Assembly: GCA_018136815.1 (NCBI GenBank)
Contig: CM030931.1
Span: 11,667,072 to 11,731,071, forward strand
Source: Isochrysis galbana
Lineage: Eukaryota > Haptophyta > Isochrysidales > Isochrysidaceae
DNA: 64,000 nucleotides
Reading direction: 5' to 3'
Part shown: piece after piece, positions 41,648 through 51,756 of the stretch
How the letters are laid out: the number at the start of each line of letters is the position of its first letter
Numbering within the stretch: the first letter of the stretch is position 1
Position numbers and translations under genes: made by a program
Notes under the pieces: generated by a model
What the model was told of the DNA's origin: nothing
The model's database searches: none
The model's input: only the letters and a program-made list of their open reading frames with translations

Positions 41648-43258
41648 TCAGGTGAAGTCGAATCGGTCAGGTAAACGGCAGGGCGGGCGTGGAATTGTTG
41701 CCCTCGAATTCGCCCCGCGTTTAGAGCCGCGACTGTTATTGATGCCGAGTGCAACTGCGGCAGCCTGCGCGCGTGCACACACCGCCTCCGAGTCGAGCTG
41801 GCGGAAGTAGGGCAAGCAGCGTTCGCATGCAACGGCGCCCAGCGCGTACTCGTACGCCGATATGTGTCCGCTACAATTGAGCGCTGCCGATTCGTGACAG
41901 TTCAGTCCTCGTGCATGTGCCTCAATAGACTCAGGGCTGGGTCTGTGACTGGGCTTACCAAGCTCGAGCGGCCGCGGTCCACCAAGCCGTGGGATGCCAT
42001 CGTTGGGCATGTCATACAGGCGGCACTCTCTCCGATTGGCCAGGCACATGCGGTGGGCAGCCAGCACGGCATGCAGCACCTCGACCACAATTTGCGCGGC
42101 AGTGATGTTGTCGAAGTCGTCTGCCTCTCGCTTGGCATACTCGTAGGCAAATGACAAGGGGTGGCCATCATCGTTGATCCCATGCAGCGTGCACCGGAGG
42201 ACGTCGCCAAGAGCTGCCGACTTGTGCACTAAGAAGGCAACGCCGCCCACCTGCGAGACGTACTCAGCAAGCTGATCGATCAAGTAGCAAACGTGAGTCA
42301 TCACAACGACAGCAGTGCATGGACGCACCATGGGAAGCATAACACCATGCGAGCCGTGCGTCGTGAGGATCACGTCAAAGCTCCGGACCATTGCCACCTG
42401 GGCCGCGAGGCTCAGGTTATGCAGGTAGAAACTCTCGGCTGCGCTCACTCCTGCCATTGCTCTTAAGTGGAGCATCACCTCTTCCGAGTGTCGGTACGAG
42501 CGTCCTGCACCCGAGTGTCGGGTTGGTCCACGCTGCAGCCAGCCCACGCGCAATGAGCGCCCATCGCGCTCACTCTCGCCCTCGAGCAGACCCCATCCTA
42601 GAGTGAAGCTCCTATTGGAACAGGCTGCCCCTCCGCCCCCTTGACTCCCCCATGCGCCGCTCGCCTCCCCGCAGCCGCGCCGCAGGGGCGTGCCACTCAG
42701 TAGACTGGCCAGTCTCACTGCATGTGCTGGCCTTGCAAAGTGGAGCATTCCATGCCCTGGATACAACGAGCGCGTGGGGACTGCCCAGAGCTTACCACAA
42801 GAGAGAGGAAGTTCCTTCAACCACACCGCTCCTGTCGCATTGAATATCTGTCTGCCGAACGGGTGGATTTTCTGCCCGATCGATGAATACAGTGCGCGCC
42901 GTACCTCCCTAGCCTCTCCCCCTTTTCTCTCTCCAGATGTGTCCATCGCCGCCTCCCAGAAGGAGAAGCACTTGAAGACAAATTCAGCTGCATGGCCGAT
43001 TGCGTCCCTCGCCCAGACCCACGCTTTTTTCTCCGCAACGGTGGGGGAGATGATGCAGACGTGCCATAGGACGCGGTCGGGGGCGAGGCACTCCAACTCG
43101 ACTGTGCGTGATGTGTCAAAGACGGGGAAGGCGGAGGGAGAGACGGGGCGCACGGAAAGCGACATCACTCGGGAGCTCAAACCGGAGCTGTGTGGTGTGT
43201 CTGCGGGATTTCTGCCCCCCCCCCTCCCCCCCCTGGGGCACATCTCACATCTCTGCAA
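41648..43258 (-). CDS. Glycosyltransferase family 61-like protein
   Basis: 536 codons on the minus strand, open throughout, ending DRFDFT at TGA. The middle carries SLRVGWLQRGPTRHSGAG, then HSEEVMLHLRAMAGVSAA, LAAQVAMVRSFDVILTTHGS and HGVMLPMVRPCTAVVVM. The order (R-rich strand, helix, loop, then aDvlxxxHGsgLxxxxF) is that of GT61 (DUF563) enzymes, Golgi xylosyl- or GlcNAc-transferases. The C-terminal 150 residues have several Cys (RECRLYD, NCHESAALNC, CERCLPYF), perhaps disulphide-linked. The first 200 residues are not recognised and no membrane anchor is visible; the start may lie further in (for example MSLSVRPVSP) or in another exon. Intact reading frame. Confidence 0.65.
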   Translation of the reverse strand: MQRCEMCPRGGRGGGRNPADTPHSSGLSSRVMSLSVRPVSPSAFPVFDTSRTVELECLAPDRVLWHVCIISPTVAEKKAWVWARDAIGHAAEFVFKCFSFWEAAMDTSGERKGGEAREVRRALYSSIGQKIHPFGRQIFNATGAVWLKELPLSCGKLWAVPTRSLYPGHGMLHFARPAHAVRLASLLSGTPLRRGCGEASGAWGSQGGGGAACSNRSFTLGWGLLEGESERDGRSLRVGWLQRGPTRHSGAGRSYRHSEEVMLHLRAMAGVSAAESFYLHNLSLAAQVAMVRSFDVILTTHGSHGVMLPMVRPCTAVVVMTHVCYLIDQLAEYVSQVGGVAFLVHKSAALGDVLRCTLHGINDDGHPLSFAYEYAKREADDFDNITAAQIVVEVLHAVLAAHRMCLANRRECRLYDMPNDGIPRLGGPRPLELGKPSHRPSPESIEAHARGLNCHESAALNCSGHISAYEYALGAVACERCLPYFRQLDSEAVCARAQAAAVALGINNSRGSKRGANSRATIPRPPCRLPDRFDFT

Positions 43259-43797
43259 GTCGTCTGTCGCTTTCAGATGATGTGTTTCTCTGCCATGCTC
43301 TCATTCTTCTCCCCCCCCCCCCCCCCCCACACACACACACATCCTTTTCTCTCTCTTCTCCTCCTTTTTCTCGTTTCTCTTGCTGCCCAGCGGGCTTTAG
43401 TTTGCGCTAGTCAACGGCAACGGAGCAGCGAGGGGGCGCGCATACTACAAGAGGCTCCAGTGGAAAGAGGAGATTTACAGTCAAAAGGAGTTAGAACTTA
43501 TCTCTTAAGGTGGTAGGTGCAGGTTTTTTTTGGGGGGGGGGGGGTGGCTTGGCGCGAGCCCTCTTGCGGGTAGGCCAAGGCCAGGATAAAGTCGCGTTCC
43601 GTCAAAAGGGGCCCAGGTGATATTTTGTTTTGGCGTGCGCCTACCCTGTGGCCAAACCTTCCTCTTATTCGTATTTTTCTCACGATACTCCAGAGTTTGT
43701 CATGCTCAGTTGTACAGGGGCGGCGTGCGTGCGAATAGCAACTGTTCCCCTGTGATACCCGGGTAGCCCCACCAGACCCCGCACACATCAGATTTCG
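43259..43797. other. No gene recognised
   Basis: Contains C17-18 (43312-43328) followed by (CA)n, a G14 run (43535-43548), the dispersed word TTAAGGTGGTAGGTGCAGG (also at 22492) and a partial GC-hairpin repeat (43723-43750). Confidence 0.4.
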
Positions 43798-44269
43798 CCG
43801 GACGAAGACTGGGCATCGTCCGATCACCTGATCTCTCTCGACATTTCGTGGTTGATGACATCAAAAAAAAAGGGAACGCCTACAAAGAAAGCTGGCCGCC
43901 AGGAAAGAGGCATTGCAATCAGTACACAACCGGCGGTCGACCGCGGACATCGCAGATGAGAAGTTTCGTCACGCCTTTACCCGGTATACGGGAATCGACC
44001 CGTTTGACACCTCCCCTTGCCGCGATAAGGATCACCGGGTTGAGTAACTAGCTTTACAATACAAGTTTGCGATGAGCATGAGCTTACCAGCGACATTGGA
44101 GGCATTTGAAGGACTTTCTGAAGAAGATCGCCATGTAATGAGAATCGCCGCTTCAATGAAGACGGTTGCTCTCGAAAGAATCAGGGCGCTGCGCGGAGAC
44201 CTTCAGCAAAAGATCAACTTGCGCATCATTGAGCTCCCCGAACCACCATCAATCTTGGACTGTCAATAA
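43798..44269 (+). pseudogene. Unknown coding-like remnant
   Basis: Composition is near-balanced and several short frames look protein-like: ISPDEDWASSDHLISLDISW, then after a shift at the A9 run ALQSVHNRRSTADIADEKFR and FTRYTGIDPFDTSP. After a stop the frame continues MSMSLPATLEAFEGLSEED and VALERIRALRGDLQQKI, ending at TAA 44267-44269. Helical and charged; I do not recognise a family. Probably a decayed host gene. Confidence 0.3.
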
Positions 44270-44323
44270 AATCCTGTGGCACCGAGCACGGCGGGGAGTC
44301 TCGTCCGCAAACAAGCATTAAAT

Positions 44324-44450
44324 GTTAGATCTCTCACGAGACAGCAGGTGTGATGAGTTGCAAGCACACGCCGTGCATGCGCACGGCGCGATGTGCATCG
44401 GTTCCCCCGCGGGGGCGCCGTGCGTGCGCATAGCAACTGTTCCCCTGTGG
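44324..44450 (+). repeat. GC-hairpin repeat, second locus
   Basis: Matches 6363-6498 over its whole length, including the self-complementary GCGCACGGCG core. Confidence 0.8.
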
Positions 44451-44454
44451 CACA

Positions 44455-44528
44455 CTGTCTTTACCTGAAAACAGCGGCTACCTCGACACTCCACATTATG
44501 AACGCGACCTGCAATGTGTATGCAAGAG
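44455..44528 (+). repeat. Dispersed repeat (three copies)
   Basis: TACCTGAAAACAGCGGCTAC, then CTCCACATTATGAACGCGAC. Other copies: 49670-49815 (minus) and 55585-55735 (plus), which extend further upstream (CAATCTGAGCTCAG). Confidence 0.85.
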
Positions 44529-45212
44529 GGGGGGGGGGGGGGGCGAGCCAGCTCCCGTCGCCACCGTGCACACGCCCCAAGCCGCCTGAGCCCTCTGCGA
44601 GGGGCGGAAATCGTGAGGATCGAAGACAAGCTCGTAGAAGGGAGGGTTGGACTCGTCTTGGTCGAAGGGCGGGGGTTGTGGGGGCGGTGGGTGTCGTAGG
44701 GCGGGCGGTGGAGGAGGCGGTGGCCGTGGCGGATGCGGTATCATGAAGAATCTCTCCTTGCTTTCTCTTGGAGTTTTGGGTGCAAATTTGAAAAGTCGAT
44801 TTTTCCCGTCCCCACCCCTAACCGAATCAATGATGCTCCTAGCACTAGACCTAGGGATCAAGTACAGCTCGGTTCTTTGCCGAGTTTCACCTATTTCTCC
44901 GATCCGGTTGCATGCTAACGATTCGAGAGCGAGCAACGCAGGGTCATCTCCAATAGACCTTACCAAGGAAGGGGAAAGCTTCAAACCGTCTGAAAAGACG
45001 AGGCGCGGGGTAAAGGAAGCGATGTCGAAAAAGATGTCGAAAAGGGACACGGGAACCAGCACAGCAACATGCGCCATGCAGTCCGCCTCACCAGCGATGG
45101 CCTTTCTAAAATACTGTGAGGCAATTTCATGCTTCTTGTACAGCTCGCAAAGATGGGCTGCACCCACGCTGAGCACACATGTTGATAGCAGTGGGCTCTT
45201 TGCGAGCCTCAC
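44496..45212 (-). CDS. Unknown ORF, 238 codons
   Basis: N-terminal half is helical: MRLAKSPLLSTCVLSVGAAH, then YKKHEIASQYFRKAIAGEAD and VSLFDIFFDIASFTPRLVFS. The C-terminal half is low complexity (P and PPPP runs from a C/G tract) and probably not translated in reality. The first half has near-balanced composition and looks like true coding sequence. A loose likeness to the middle homology region of fungal zinc-cluster regulators is not enough for a call. Function unknown. Confidence 0.35.
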   Translation of the reverse strand: MRLAKSPLLSTCVLSVGAAHLCELYKKHEIASQYFRKAIAGEADCMAHVAVLVPVSLFDIFFDIASFTPRLVFSDGLKLSPSLVRSIGDDPALLALESLACNRIGEIGETRQRTELYLIPRSSARSIIDSVRGGDGKNRLFKFAPKTPRESKERFFMIPHPPRPPPPPPPALRHPPPPQPPPFDQDESNPPFYELVFDPHDFRPSQRAQAAWGVCTVATGAGSPPPPPLLHTHCRSRS

Positions 45213-45371
45213 CGCGTTTCACCACGTATGCTCAAGCTGTAGACAGTGCCAATAGAAAATGCTCAACAAGGGGAGGAAACCCCGGACCAAAGATCTGCGA
45301 GCCTGCAGTACAATGCCCGACGTTCACGTTCGTCAGCAACATCTAAGGCAGGGGGCGACACCGACCGCCAT

Positions 45372-47069
45372 TTAGCTTGTATTAGCGCTGGCAGTTGGTG
45401 GCGAGGCGACAAGGCCGCTCTGATGCCTTGTTGTCGTCAGGGCATGCACACCTGATTTTGTCACAGGCGGGATTCGGCCTGCCTGCGCCCTGCTCATCCG
45501 GCGTACTGTTTCAGTGAAGGTGATGCCCCTGCGTACAATGTCAGCTAGAGATTGTTGCTTGTTATGCATGTCGAAGACGGTGAGCTGTTCATACGACGGG
45601 AGAAGCGACAAGACGCGATCCACTGCGGCAACGTCGGACAAGTTGACCAGAGGGACCGTTTTGAGCCAAATGTAGTCTTTGCGCAGGTTAGAAGCGTGGA
45701 ACTTGACCTGCCCGGCGGGTACTCAGAGGATATATGGGAGAAGAAAGTAACACGAGCGCAAACGCAGATGCCTATAAGTATCTCGCCTTGATCGGTCTCG
45801 CACAAGCTGATTCTGTTGGAGTGCGGTCCACAGGGATAGACTGACCTTTCGGGGCTCGGCGGTGTGTACGCCGACTTCCTGGTGTAAAGTGGAGAAGGAC
45901 TGCTGCGATCGCAGATTGGGATATATCATCACAAGCCCACGGCCGTACATGAAGTCGATCATGAATCGCTTCCACGATTGACTCCAACGGTTCGCCCTCG
46001 AATTCGGTAGATCGAAGCGCCAGTGGTTTGCGCGCGCATTCCCGTGTTGGTCTTCCTGCGTAGGGAAGCAACGGTACCAAACGGGCAGCTCTCACACCAA
46101 AAGCGCCGAATCCGCGAGGTACATTTGGGCATAAGAGCTTGCCTCACACTTTCAAAACGCAGCTTCTTGATGTTGCAAAGGGAATGAAGGAGGCGCACCT
46201 TTGTGAAATTGTAGAACGGTGGCCGGGTGCGCATCCGGTAAAAAATCAGGAATTCTCGCCATTGAGAGCCTAGATATAGCCCTCCCCAAGAGCATGGAAG
46301 CTGCATCAAAAAGGCAGCTGCGCTCTCGTGGGCATCTGGGAACCATGACCCATTTTTACCTCGCAGACTGGCACTGCAAGCAATGGGACGAGTGGGGCGT
46401 GGTCACCCGACAGCACACGGAAAACATACATGGGTGTGGGCAAGTGTAAACGCAGGCACAACATGGAGGTGGTTGGCCACAACGCTACAGCTCCAAACTG
46501 GGTGATCAGAGGCCCAAAACGGGCAGCCCCGCTCAGAGGGCGCACCTGATTTCGTTGAACCTTAACGTGTACAGAGAGACTCCTACCAGCCGTCGTTGCT
46601 TCATGAGTGCGCCGTCATCGAACGGCCCGTAGAGACGTGCGACGCGGAGCAACCACCAGTAATACAGCGGCGATACCTCGATATCATCCTCGAGGGGGAT
46701 GATGTGCTCATCGTCGCGCAGATTGTGGGTGGAGCAGTTGATCCACATGCCGCGAAGGCCTAGCTTGCGGTTCGGCTGTGTGAGCTCGTCCTGGATGCGG
46801 AGATTGAGGGGGCCATGGGGCCAGTCGAATGCCTTTGCGTGAGCCACCACCTCAGGCAGTGCGCCTGAGTCGAGCATTATTGTTAAGTGAAGCGAATGGC
46901 CGCAGTACTGGGCGGCAGAGAGAGAGAGCAGTAAGCGAGACATCGAGGCGAGACGCTTCCAGCCAAAGACAAAGATGGAGAAGCGCGGGCGAGCAAAGCT
47001 CGGCGAGAACTCTGGCAGGGAGCAGAGCTCAAGCGGCGCGCCGACGGACTCTAGCAGCCTGGGCGACAT
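45372..47069 (-). CDS. Glycosyltransferase-like gene, four exons, intact
   Basis: Minus strand; exons 47069-46546, 46373-46199, 46055-45846 and 45707-45372. Every intron is GT-AG and all phases agree. Exon 1: FSIFVFGWKRLASMSRLLLS, LHLTIMLDSG (donor fold), then HIIPLEDDIEVSPLYYWWL, a DxD-like EDD metal site. Exon 2: ESAAAFLMQLPCSWGGLYLG, then QWREFLIFY. Exon 3: LPNSRANRWSQSWKRFMIDF and YGRGLVMIYPNL. Exon 4: KDYIWLKTVPLVNLSDVAAV and LLPSYEQLTVFDMH, ending at TAA. The order matches a plant and algal glycosyltransferase-like family (FxWKR...LEDDIEVSP...SWG...SWKR.MI..M..RG.VM.YPN). The start at 47069 is the first in-frame Met near conserved sequence; an upstream Met at 47264 lies in repeat DNA. 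Acceptor sugar unknown. Confidence 0.75.
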
Positions 47070-47221
47070 TGGTGCGCAGGGGGCGTGGGGTGGGGTGTTT
47101 GGCCCCAGCCCATGGGGGCCCAGTGATTGATAGCAATATCGTGTAGACCAAGGGGAACTCTCAGAGTTTTCTTGTTGTCCTAGTTTAATCCTGGTGCTGA
47201 GGGACCGTGCCTCATCGGCCA

Positions 47222-47284
47222 CGGAGCCCCTCCCCCGCGATGGGGGTGTGCGCGGTTGGCGCATGGCTCGTCCGGTGTATGTGG
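47222..47284 (+). repeat. Dispersed repeat shared with 21403-21460
   Basis: CCGCGATGGGGGTGTGCGCG followed by GTTGGCGCATGGCTCGTCCG. Confidence 0.8.
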
Positions 47285-47385
47285 CTAGGGATGCTAGCCA
47301 ACAAGACCTCTTACAAGACTACAATTTCTAACGTGGTACCCCCGCCGAGAGACCACTCCAACTTCTACAACCATAGCGCGCACAA

Positions 47386-47415
47386 CCTACTTTTATAAGT
47401 GGGGGTCAATGGGGG
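47386..47415 (+). promoter_or_regulatory. Hairpin leader before ATGGGGG (copy H8)
   Basis: CAACCTACTTTTATAAGTGG then GGGTCAATGGGGG; same leader as H7 at 24143, then unrelated sequence. Confidence 0.5.
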
Positions 47416-48244
47416 CCTCGCGCCCCCCTCTTTCCATCGCGGACACCCCCCGGGGTGGGCCCGTACATTCAACCCCAGCCCCTGCCCTCTGGCAGGGGCA
47501 GGGCACTCATCAAATCAGCCCAGACCCCTAGTGGGCGCGGGCCGCGAGCCGCACTCCCAGGCCCGCATGGGCCTGCTCTCGTACTGACTCCCCCCCCATC
47601 CCTGGTCGCCAGGCAGACAGGGGCCTCAGGGCGGCACCCAAGGCCAGCGAGGCGAGCGAGGGAGAGGCAGGGGGGGCCAGGGGCTGAGCCCCAGCCTCCA
47701 CTGCCCCCTGAGCTGGCCCTGCTGGCCCTCTGGGCGCCCCTGAAGGACCTCTGAGAGCAGGCCATGGCGCGCCGCATGGCGACGCGCCGCAGGGACCGGG
47801 GCGGAAGAGAATGGAACGAGGGAGAGGGGGGGATTTGCACCCCCCCCGATGGAGTGTGGTGAGAAACGAGCCCCGTTTGCGTTAGCAAACGGGCGAAGGG
47901 GGGCGGCTGGCGACAGGAGAGGCGAGAAGAAGGGAGTGGCTCAAGACGTCCCTGTGGCAGATATCGGGGGGCGCAGTCATTTATTTCTTCGAGGACCGCT
48001 CGCGGCGCGAGCTGTAAGGGCCGTTCTCCTTTTTTGACGAGAGGTTCCTCCCCCCCCCCCCGGTGCTTTTTCCCGGAGAGTCGGCCGGCGTCGACCGGAC
48101 CGCCTCAATGGGTTTTCCCTCATTTTAACTTGTGGGGAGTTAGAATGGGAGCCGGGGGCCTGCGAGGGGGGAGATGTGGAAGGGTGCATAGGAGTATGTA
48201 TTTGTGACAACAGCACGCGCCAAGGTGTACGGGCAGGTGCGCTG
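47416..48244. other. GC-rich stretch, no recognised gene
   Basis: Low-complexity Gly/Pro/Arg-rich frames on both strands, a C13 run at 48050. No domain visible. Confidence 0.4.
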
Positions 48245-48259
48245 AGGGCTGTCGTGTTA

Positions 48260-48560
48260 GTACCGGGCTAGTGAGAGTAGTGGTACTAATGCTCAGATAG
48301 ATTTGTTTGTACAACCATAGCGCGCTCGTCGTGCCGCATTCGCGAATCAACACTCGTTAGGCTTCTCTCTTCTCTTCGTCGTTCGGCATTTATCGTTATA
48401 ATTCTCTGCTTTCTCTCGTTCTCGGTCAAAAGCTTCGCTCGGACGCATAGGATCTTGGGTTGTGGAGCGCCCTCTCTCTTTCTCTCGAAAGAGAAGGGAA
48501 GTTTCCCCACCTTTCTCCCTCCTTGGCGCCTCGCAAATAGGTTTAATTCGCTATCTTTAG
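48260..48560 (-). repeat. LTR-related fragment and neighbour, second locus
   Basis: 48338-48560 corresponds to 6604-6829 in inverted orientation. 48260-48300 matches 12928-12960. Directly beyond 48560 stands AGCCCGGTCACTCACT, the word found at the outer inverted repeats. Confidence 0.7.
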
Positions 48561-48577
48561 CCCGGTCACTCACTCTT

Positions 48578-49239
48578 TTTAACCACTATTTTCGACCTCC
48601 CCTGGGTGTCCAAGGATTCCACAAGGTCCCCCCTTACCTGCCCCGCCAGCCGCCTCTCCCCTCCGAACGACCCCCTCCCGCCCCACGAAGGGCAATGGCG
48701 TCGGTGAGGGACCCCCCTCCCTTCCCCCGCGCGTGGAGGTCTATTTTGGGAGATTGGGATGGGAGCTCACGGGAGGGAATCAGAGTAGTGAATGTAGGGC
48801 GCATCACTATTTGAAACGCGGAGCTTCCGCGACGTCCGATCGCCCGCGATCGGCCGAAGAATGGCATGGAGGTGGTGGCCATGCAGAGCCTAGAGCTCTC
48901 GCGAGCAGGGTGGGGGGTCAAGGGTAGGTCGCACGCGGGTGCTCAAGGGTCGCACACACCCGTACTAACCCATCCTGGCCCCTCGCACCGCAGGAATGCG
49001 TCGATTCGATCCGGCCCGACGCCCAGGGCCATGGCCCCAGCTGACGTCGACAAGCGCTCGCTCGGACGCCTGAAGGTGCAGCTCCTCAAGTGACCGGGCG
49101 GCGCGACGGGCCGGTCGCGACCGGCCAGTTCCGGTCCTGCCTTGAACCCCCCACAGCCGCCTGGCCGGGCCCCACCCGTTCACGCCCCGCATTGATCCGA
49201 AATCTTGAGAGCTGGTGCGTGCAGTGTTCACGTCTCACC
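48578..49239. other. No gene recognised
   Basis: GC-rich; short frames only, none with a domain. Confidence 0.4.
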
Positions 49240-49625
49240 TCCGCCTTCACCGCAATGGCGTGCTCCGAGGCCGCAAGGCCGACAAATTTGGCTGCTAGGG
49301 CGGCGTCTGTGGATGTAGTGCCATGTAGGTGATTCTATTTCAAAGGGTGACCGTGAAAGCGCAGGCAGCCCGCCCGGTCGCGCTCGCAAGTTGGGCACTC
49401 CGGCCCATTTGGCCGCGTGACGTTGGCGTTGTTGTCGGCGCCACGCATGGCCGATTGCGATTCGATGCGCGGGGGCGGCGGCGGCGATTGGCGTGGCTGC
49501 TAGGGCGAAATCTGTGGATATGGTGCCTGGTTGGGATTCGATGCGCGCGGGCGGCGGCGGCGATTGGCGTGGCTGCTAGGGCGCCATCTGTGAATGTGGT
49601 GCCTGGTAGGCCATTCAATCTTGGT
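49240..49625 (+). repeat. Satellite, three partial units
   Basis: Units of the family at 32570-32925 (GGCTGCTAGGGCG, ATNTGTGGATATGGTGCCTG, AAGTTGGGCACTC). The last two are shortened to about 83 bp (GATTCGATGCGCG at about 49458 and 49536). Confidence 0.8.
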
Positions 49626-49669
49626 GGATGACCAAAAAAGCATTAATATCATTTGCCTTATTTGACACC

Positions 49670-49815
49670 TCAGAGATCTTGCATATACATTGCAGGTCGC
49701 GTTCATAATGTGGAGTGTCGAGGTAGCCGCTGTTTTCAGGTAAAGACAGTGGTAAGATGAGGTGCGGAGACGGAGCTCAGATTGCATGTCGCTGTATGCT
49801 ACCCAGGGGAGGGGG
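49670..49815 (-). repeat. Dispersed repeat (three copies)
   Basis: Reverse complement of the 44.46 and 55.6 kb copies; the longest shared part is with 55585-55735. Confidence 0.85.
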
Positions 49816-49970
49816 AGAAAAGACACAACTTGCAACTTGAGAACGTAAAACGTAAAAACAATTTCTTAATATTCTCGCTTAGGAATTTTAGTCTCTATAT
49901 CGACACGTGGTGCTCCTGATTCGATATGCCGGGCCACTTCATGCAAGTACCACTTGAAGGCCTTAGCCTC

Positions 49971-50351
49971 AACTATCTTTAAAAAGATAGGGTCATGGAG
50001 CGCGCGCCGCTCCCCTCCTCTCCTGCCACCGGGCGCCCTAACAGCTACGCGCTAGCTACGCCAATCGCCGCTTGGGCGAGGGCGAGGACGGCGGCGAGAG
50101 CGACATCGAGCGAGCGGCGAGAGGCGAGGGCGAGTGAGAGGAGCTGTTTGCCGCCCCCCCAGCCCCCGAGCCCCCCCCCCCCCTCCTTCCGCTCCCTCCC
50201 TGTCCCCCCCGCGCCTCGCGCCCACAAAGTGTTTTGTTTTGGGGGTTGGGGCGCAGACCATGCCCAAATATCCACCAAATATCCAAATGCCCAAAAATCC
50301 GCCCAAATATCCAAGAGATATATCCGGATATCTTGGCCTACCCCTAGTTAG
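49971..50351 (+). CDS. Hairpin leader H2 and MERA-type ORF running through a word array
   Basis: CTATCTTTAAAAAGATAG (8-bp perfect stem) is followed by GGTC and ATGGAGCGCGCG at 49995. The frame MERAPLPSSPATGRPNSYAL continues 118 codons through a proline-rich stretch into KVFCFGGWGADHAQISTKYP and KSAQISKRYIRISWPTPS, stop at 50349-50351. The last 30 residues are nearly the same as on the minus strand at 16.5 kb. Whether this is a real protein or a repeat that happens to be open is uncertain. Confidence 0.35.
50215..50345 (+). repeat. Word array, ATATCC version, second copy
   Basis: Inverted copy of 16463-16605: AAATATCCA words in the scaffold GCCCAAATAT...AAATCCGCCCAAATAT, ending TATCCGGATATCTTGGCCTA. 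Confidence 0.75.
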
Positions 50352-50423
50352 CGCTCCCCCCGTGTCCCGTGTGTTTCCCGCTCTTTCTCTTGTCTTCGTC
50401 AAGAGTTGCCGAGAGTCGCCCCC

Positions 50424-50609
50424 ATGGCCGCACTCCCAGGGGCTCTGGGCGAGCTGTCCCGCCCCACGTCGCTCCATGTTCGTGCTAGCGGTGTCCCCCC
50501 CGGTGCCTCGCCTCCCTCCAGCCCCAGTGCCTCCCGTGCTCAGCCCTTTGTGAGCCTAGGTGTCCCTGGTGTGCCCCATACTTGGTGTGCGCTGATCGGT
50601 GGCGCATAG
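50424..50609 (+). CDS. Short unknown ORF
   Basis: 62 codons, MAALPGALGELSRPTSLHVR..., Ser/Pro/Ala-rich. No recognised family; possibly the leader of the ankyrin-like remnant downstream. Confidence 0.2.
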   Translation: MAALPGALGELSRPTSLHVRASGVPPGASPPSSPSASRAQPFVSLGVPGVPHTWCALIGGA

Positions 50610-50850
50610 AAAGGTGCCTACTGAAATGAGGGGTGGCACGTTGCCCCTCGTGACGGCCCAGGCGTCGCCACATCGGATGGAGCGCCCTGATGATCACGTG
50701 CCTGAATGGCCACGTCGATGTGCAGAACGACAATGGCTCCACTGCTTTGATTTTTGTTTGTCAGAACGACACAGAAGGAACAACCGCCAGTCGATTGGAC
50801 ATTGCCGAGTGTACTCGCGCGCGACACGGGCGGCGATTTTGCTGACCAAC
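50610..50850 (+). pseudogene. Ankyrin-repeat-like remnant
   Basis: One plus frame reads SALMITCLNGHVDVQNDNGS followed by TALIFVCQND and a stop. TALMxxxxNGHxDV and NDNGxTALxxxCxND are ankyrin-like half-repeats; the joining segment is shortened. Only about 50 residues; moderate to low confidence. Confidence 0.4.
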
Positions 50851-51010
50851 GCATCAATGAAAATAAGACCTCTTGTCTAAAGACGCGACATGCCGTGGCA
50901 CCTTTGGGTATTCGGCATTGTACCCCTGGGTATCATGATTAGCTTTGCACTCATCTTCGCAATAATAATAGTCGTTAGAGGGATTGTTCAAAAGACAACA
51001 AGCTAAAACG

Positions 51011-51184
51011 GTGATAACTCCACTCGCCGCCGCCTCCCAAGTGGGAGTTCTGCTCGCTCGTCAGATTACCATCTGAAACCTGCACTTTTGTACTATAATT
51101 TGGGGATCCTGCAAGTACAACTTATACCGTCCACATGGGGGCACTTGCCCAAAAAACAACCAAATCTGAGGTTTGCACTCTCTT
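51011..51184 (+). repeat. Dispersed repeat shared with 35339-35512
   Basis: Same orientation, about 95% alike, with small indels (ACCATCTGAAACC against ACCTGAAACC). Confidence 0.85.
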
Positions 51185-51225
51185 GACGCAACAAGACAGA
51201 CGCCTCCACTTGATCAGCCAGAGAC

Positions 51226-51490
51226 GCTCCATAGTTCAAACTAGTTCTAAAGATGGGACTTCGGATATGTACTCCCCATCACTATACTCTGTTCGGCGTG
51301 CCAGTGCTCGCCACCCCGCGCGCTTGCGCGGGTGTGGTTTGCATGGGTTGAATGGGCTCTGAGAGGGCTTTCTGACGAGCCGCCTCGGGCGGCATGGGGC
51401 GTCAAAGGTGGGGCGCGGTGGCGAGGGTCGCCTGGGGCTCGGGGGCGGTCGCGGCACGCTCCATAGTTCAAACTATAACAATAGTTTTTC
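51226..51490 (-). pseudogene. Two MERA starts with hairpin leaders (H4, H6)
   Basis: On the minus strand hairpin AAACTATTGTTATAGTTT (51468-51490) is followed by GAACT and ATGGAGCGTGCCGCGACCGC, giving the same first 20 residues as the 12.67 kb ORF but then a TGA where the other copy has a Gly codon. At 51226-51245 a second, shortened leader (AACTAGTTTGAACTATGGAGCG) stands alone. Confidence 0.5.
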
Positions 51491-51756
51491 GACCGCCGAC
51501 CGGTGACGTACCCGGGCCATTTTGTCCGAACACAGCTCACCAGCGACAAGGGGGGGCTGACCACCACCGTGCTCTCGCTGGAGCGCGGCGAAGGTCGGCC
51601 TGTTAGACGGGTCGGTCGCCAACTCTCTGCCTCGGATTCGGATTCTAGCGGGGGGAGAGACGAGGGGAAATCTTCCCCCGGCCCCACGATAAAAATGTGG
51701 GCCTCCGGATCAACACGAGTTTTTTTCAGCCTAGTCTCCCCCACCTCTATCCGATT

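Noticed and set aside
44496-45212. Fungal-type zinc-cluster regulator
   Set aside because: Only a loose likeness of one helical stretch; no Zn2Cys6 domain and a low-complexity second half.
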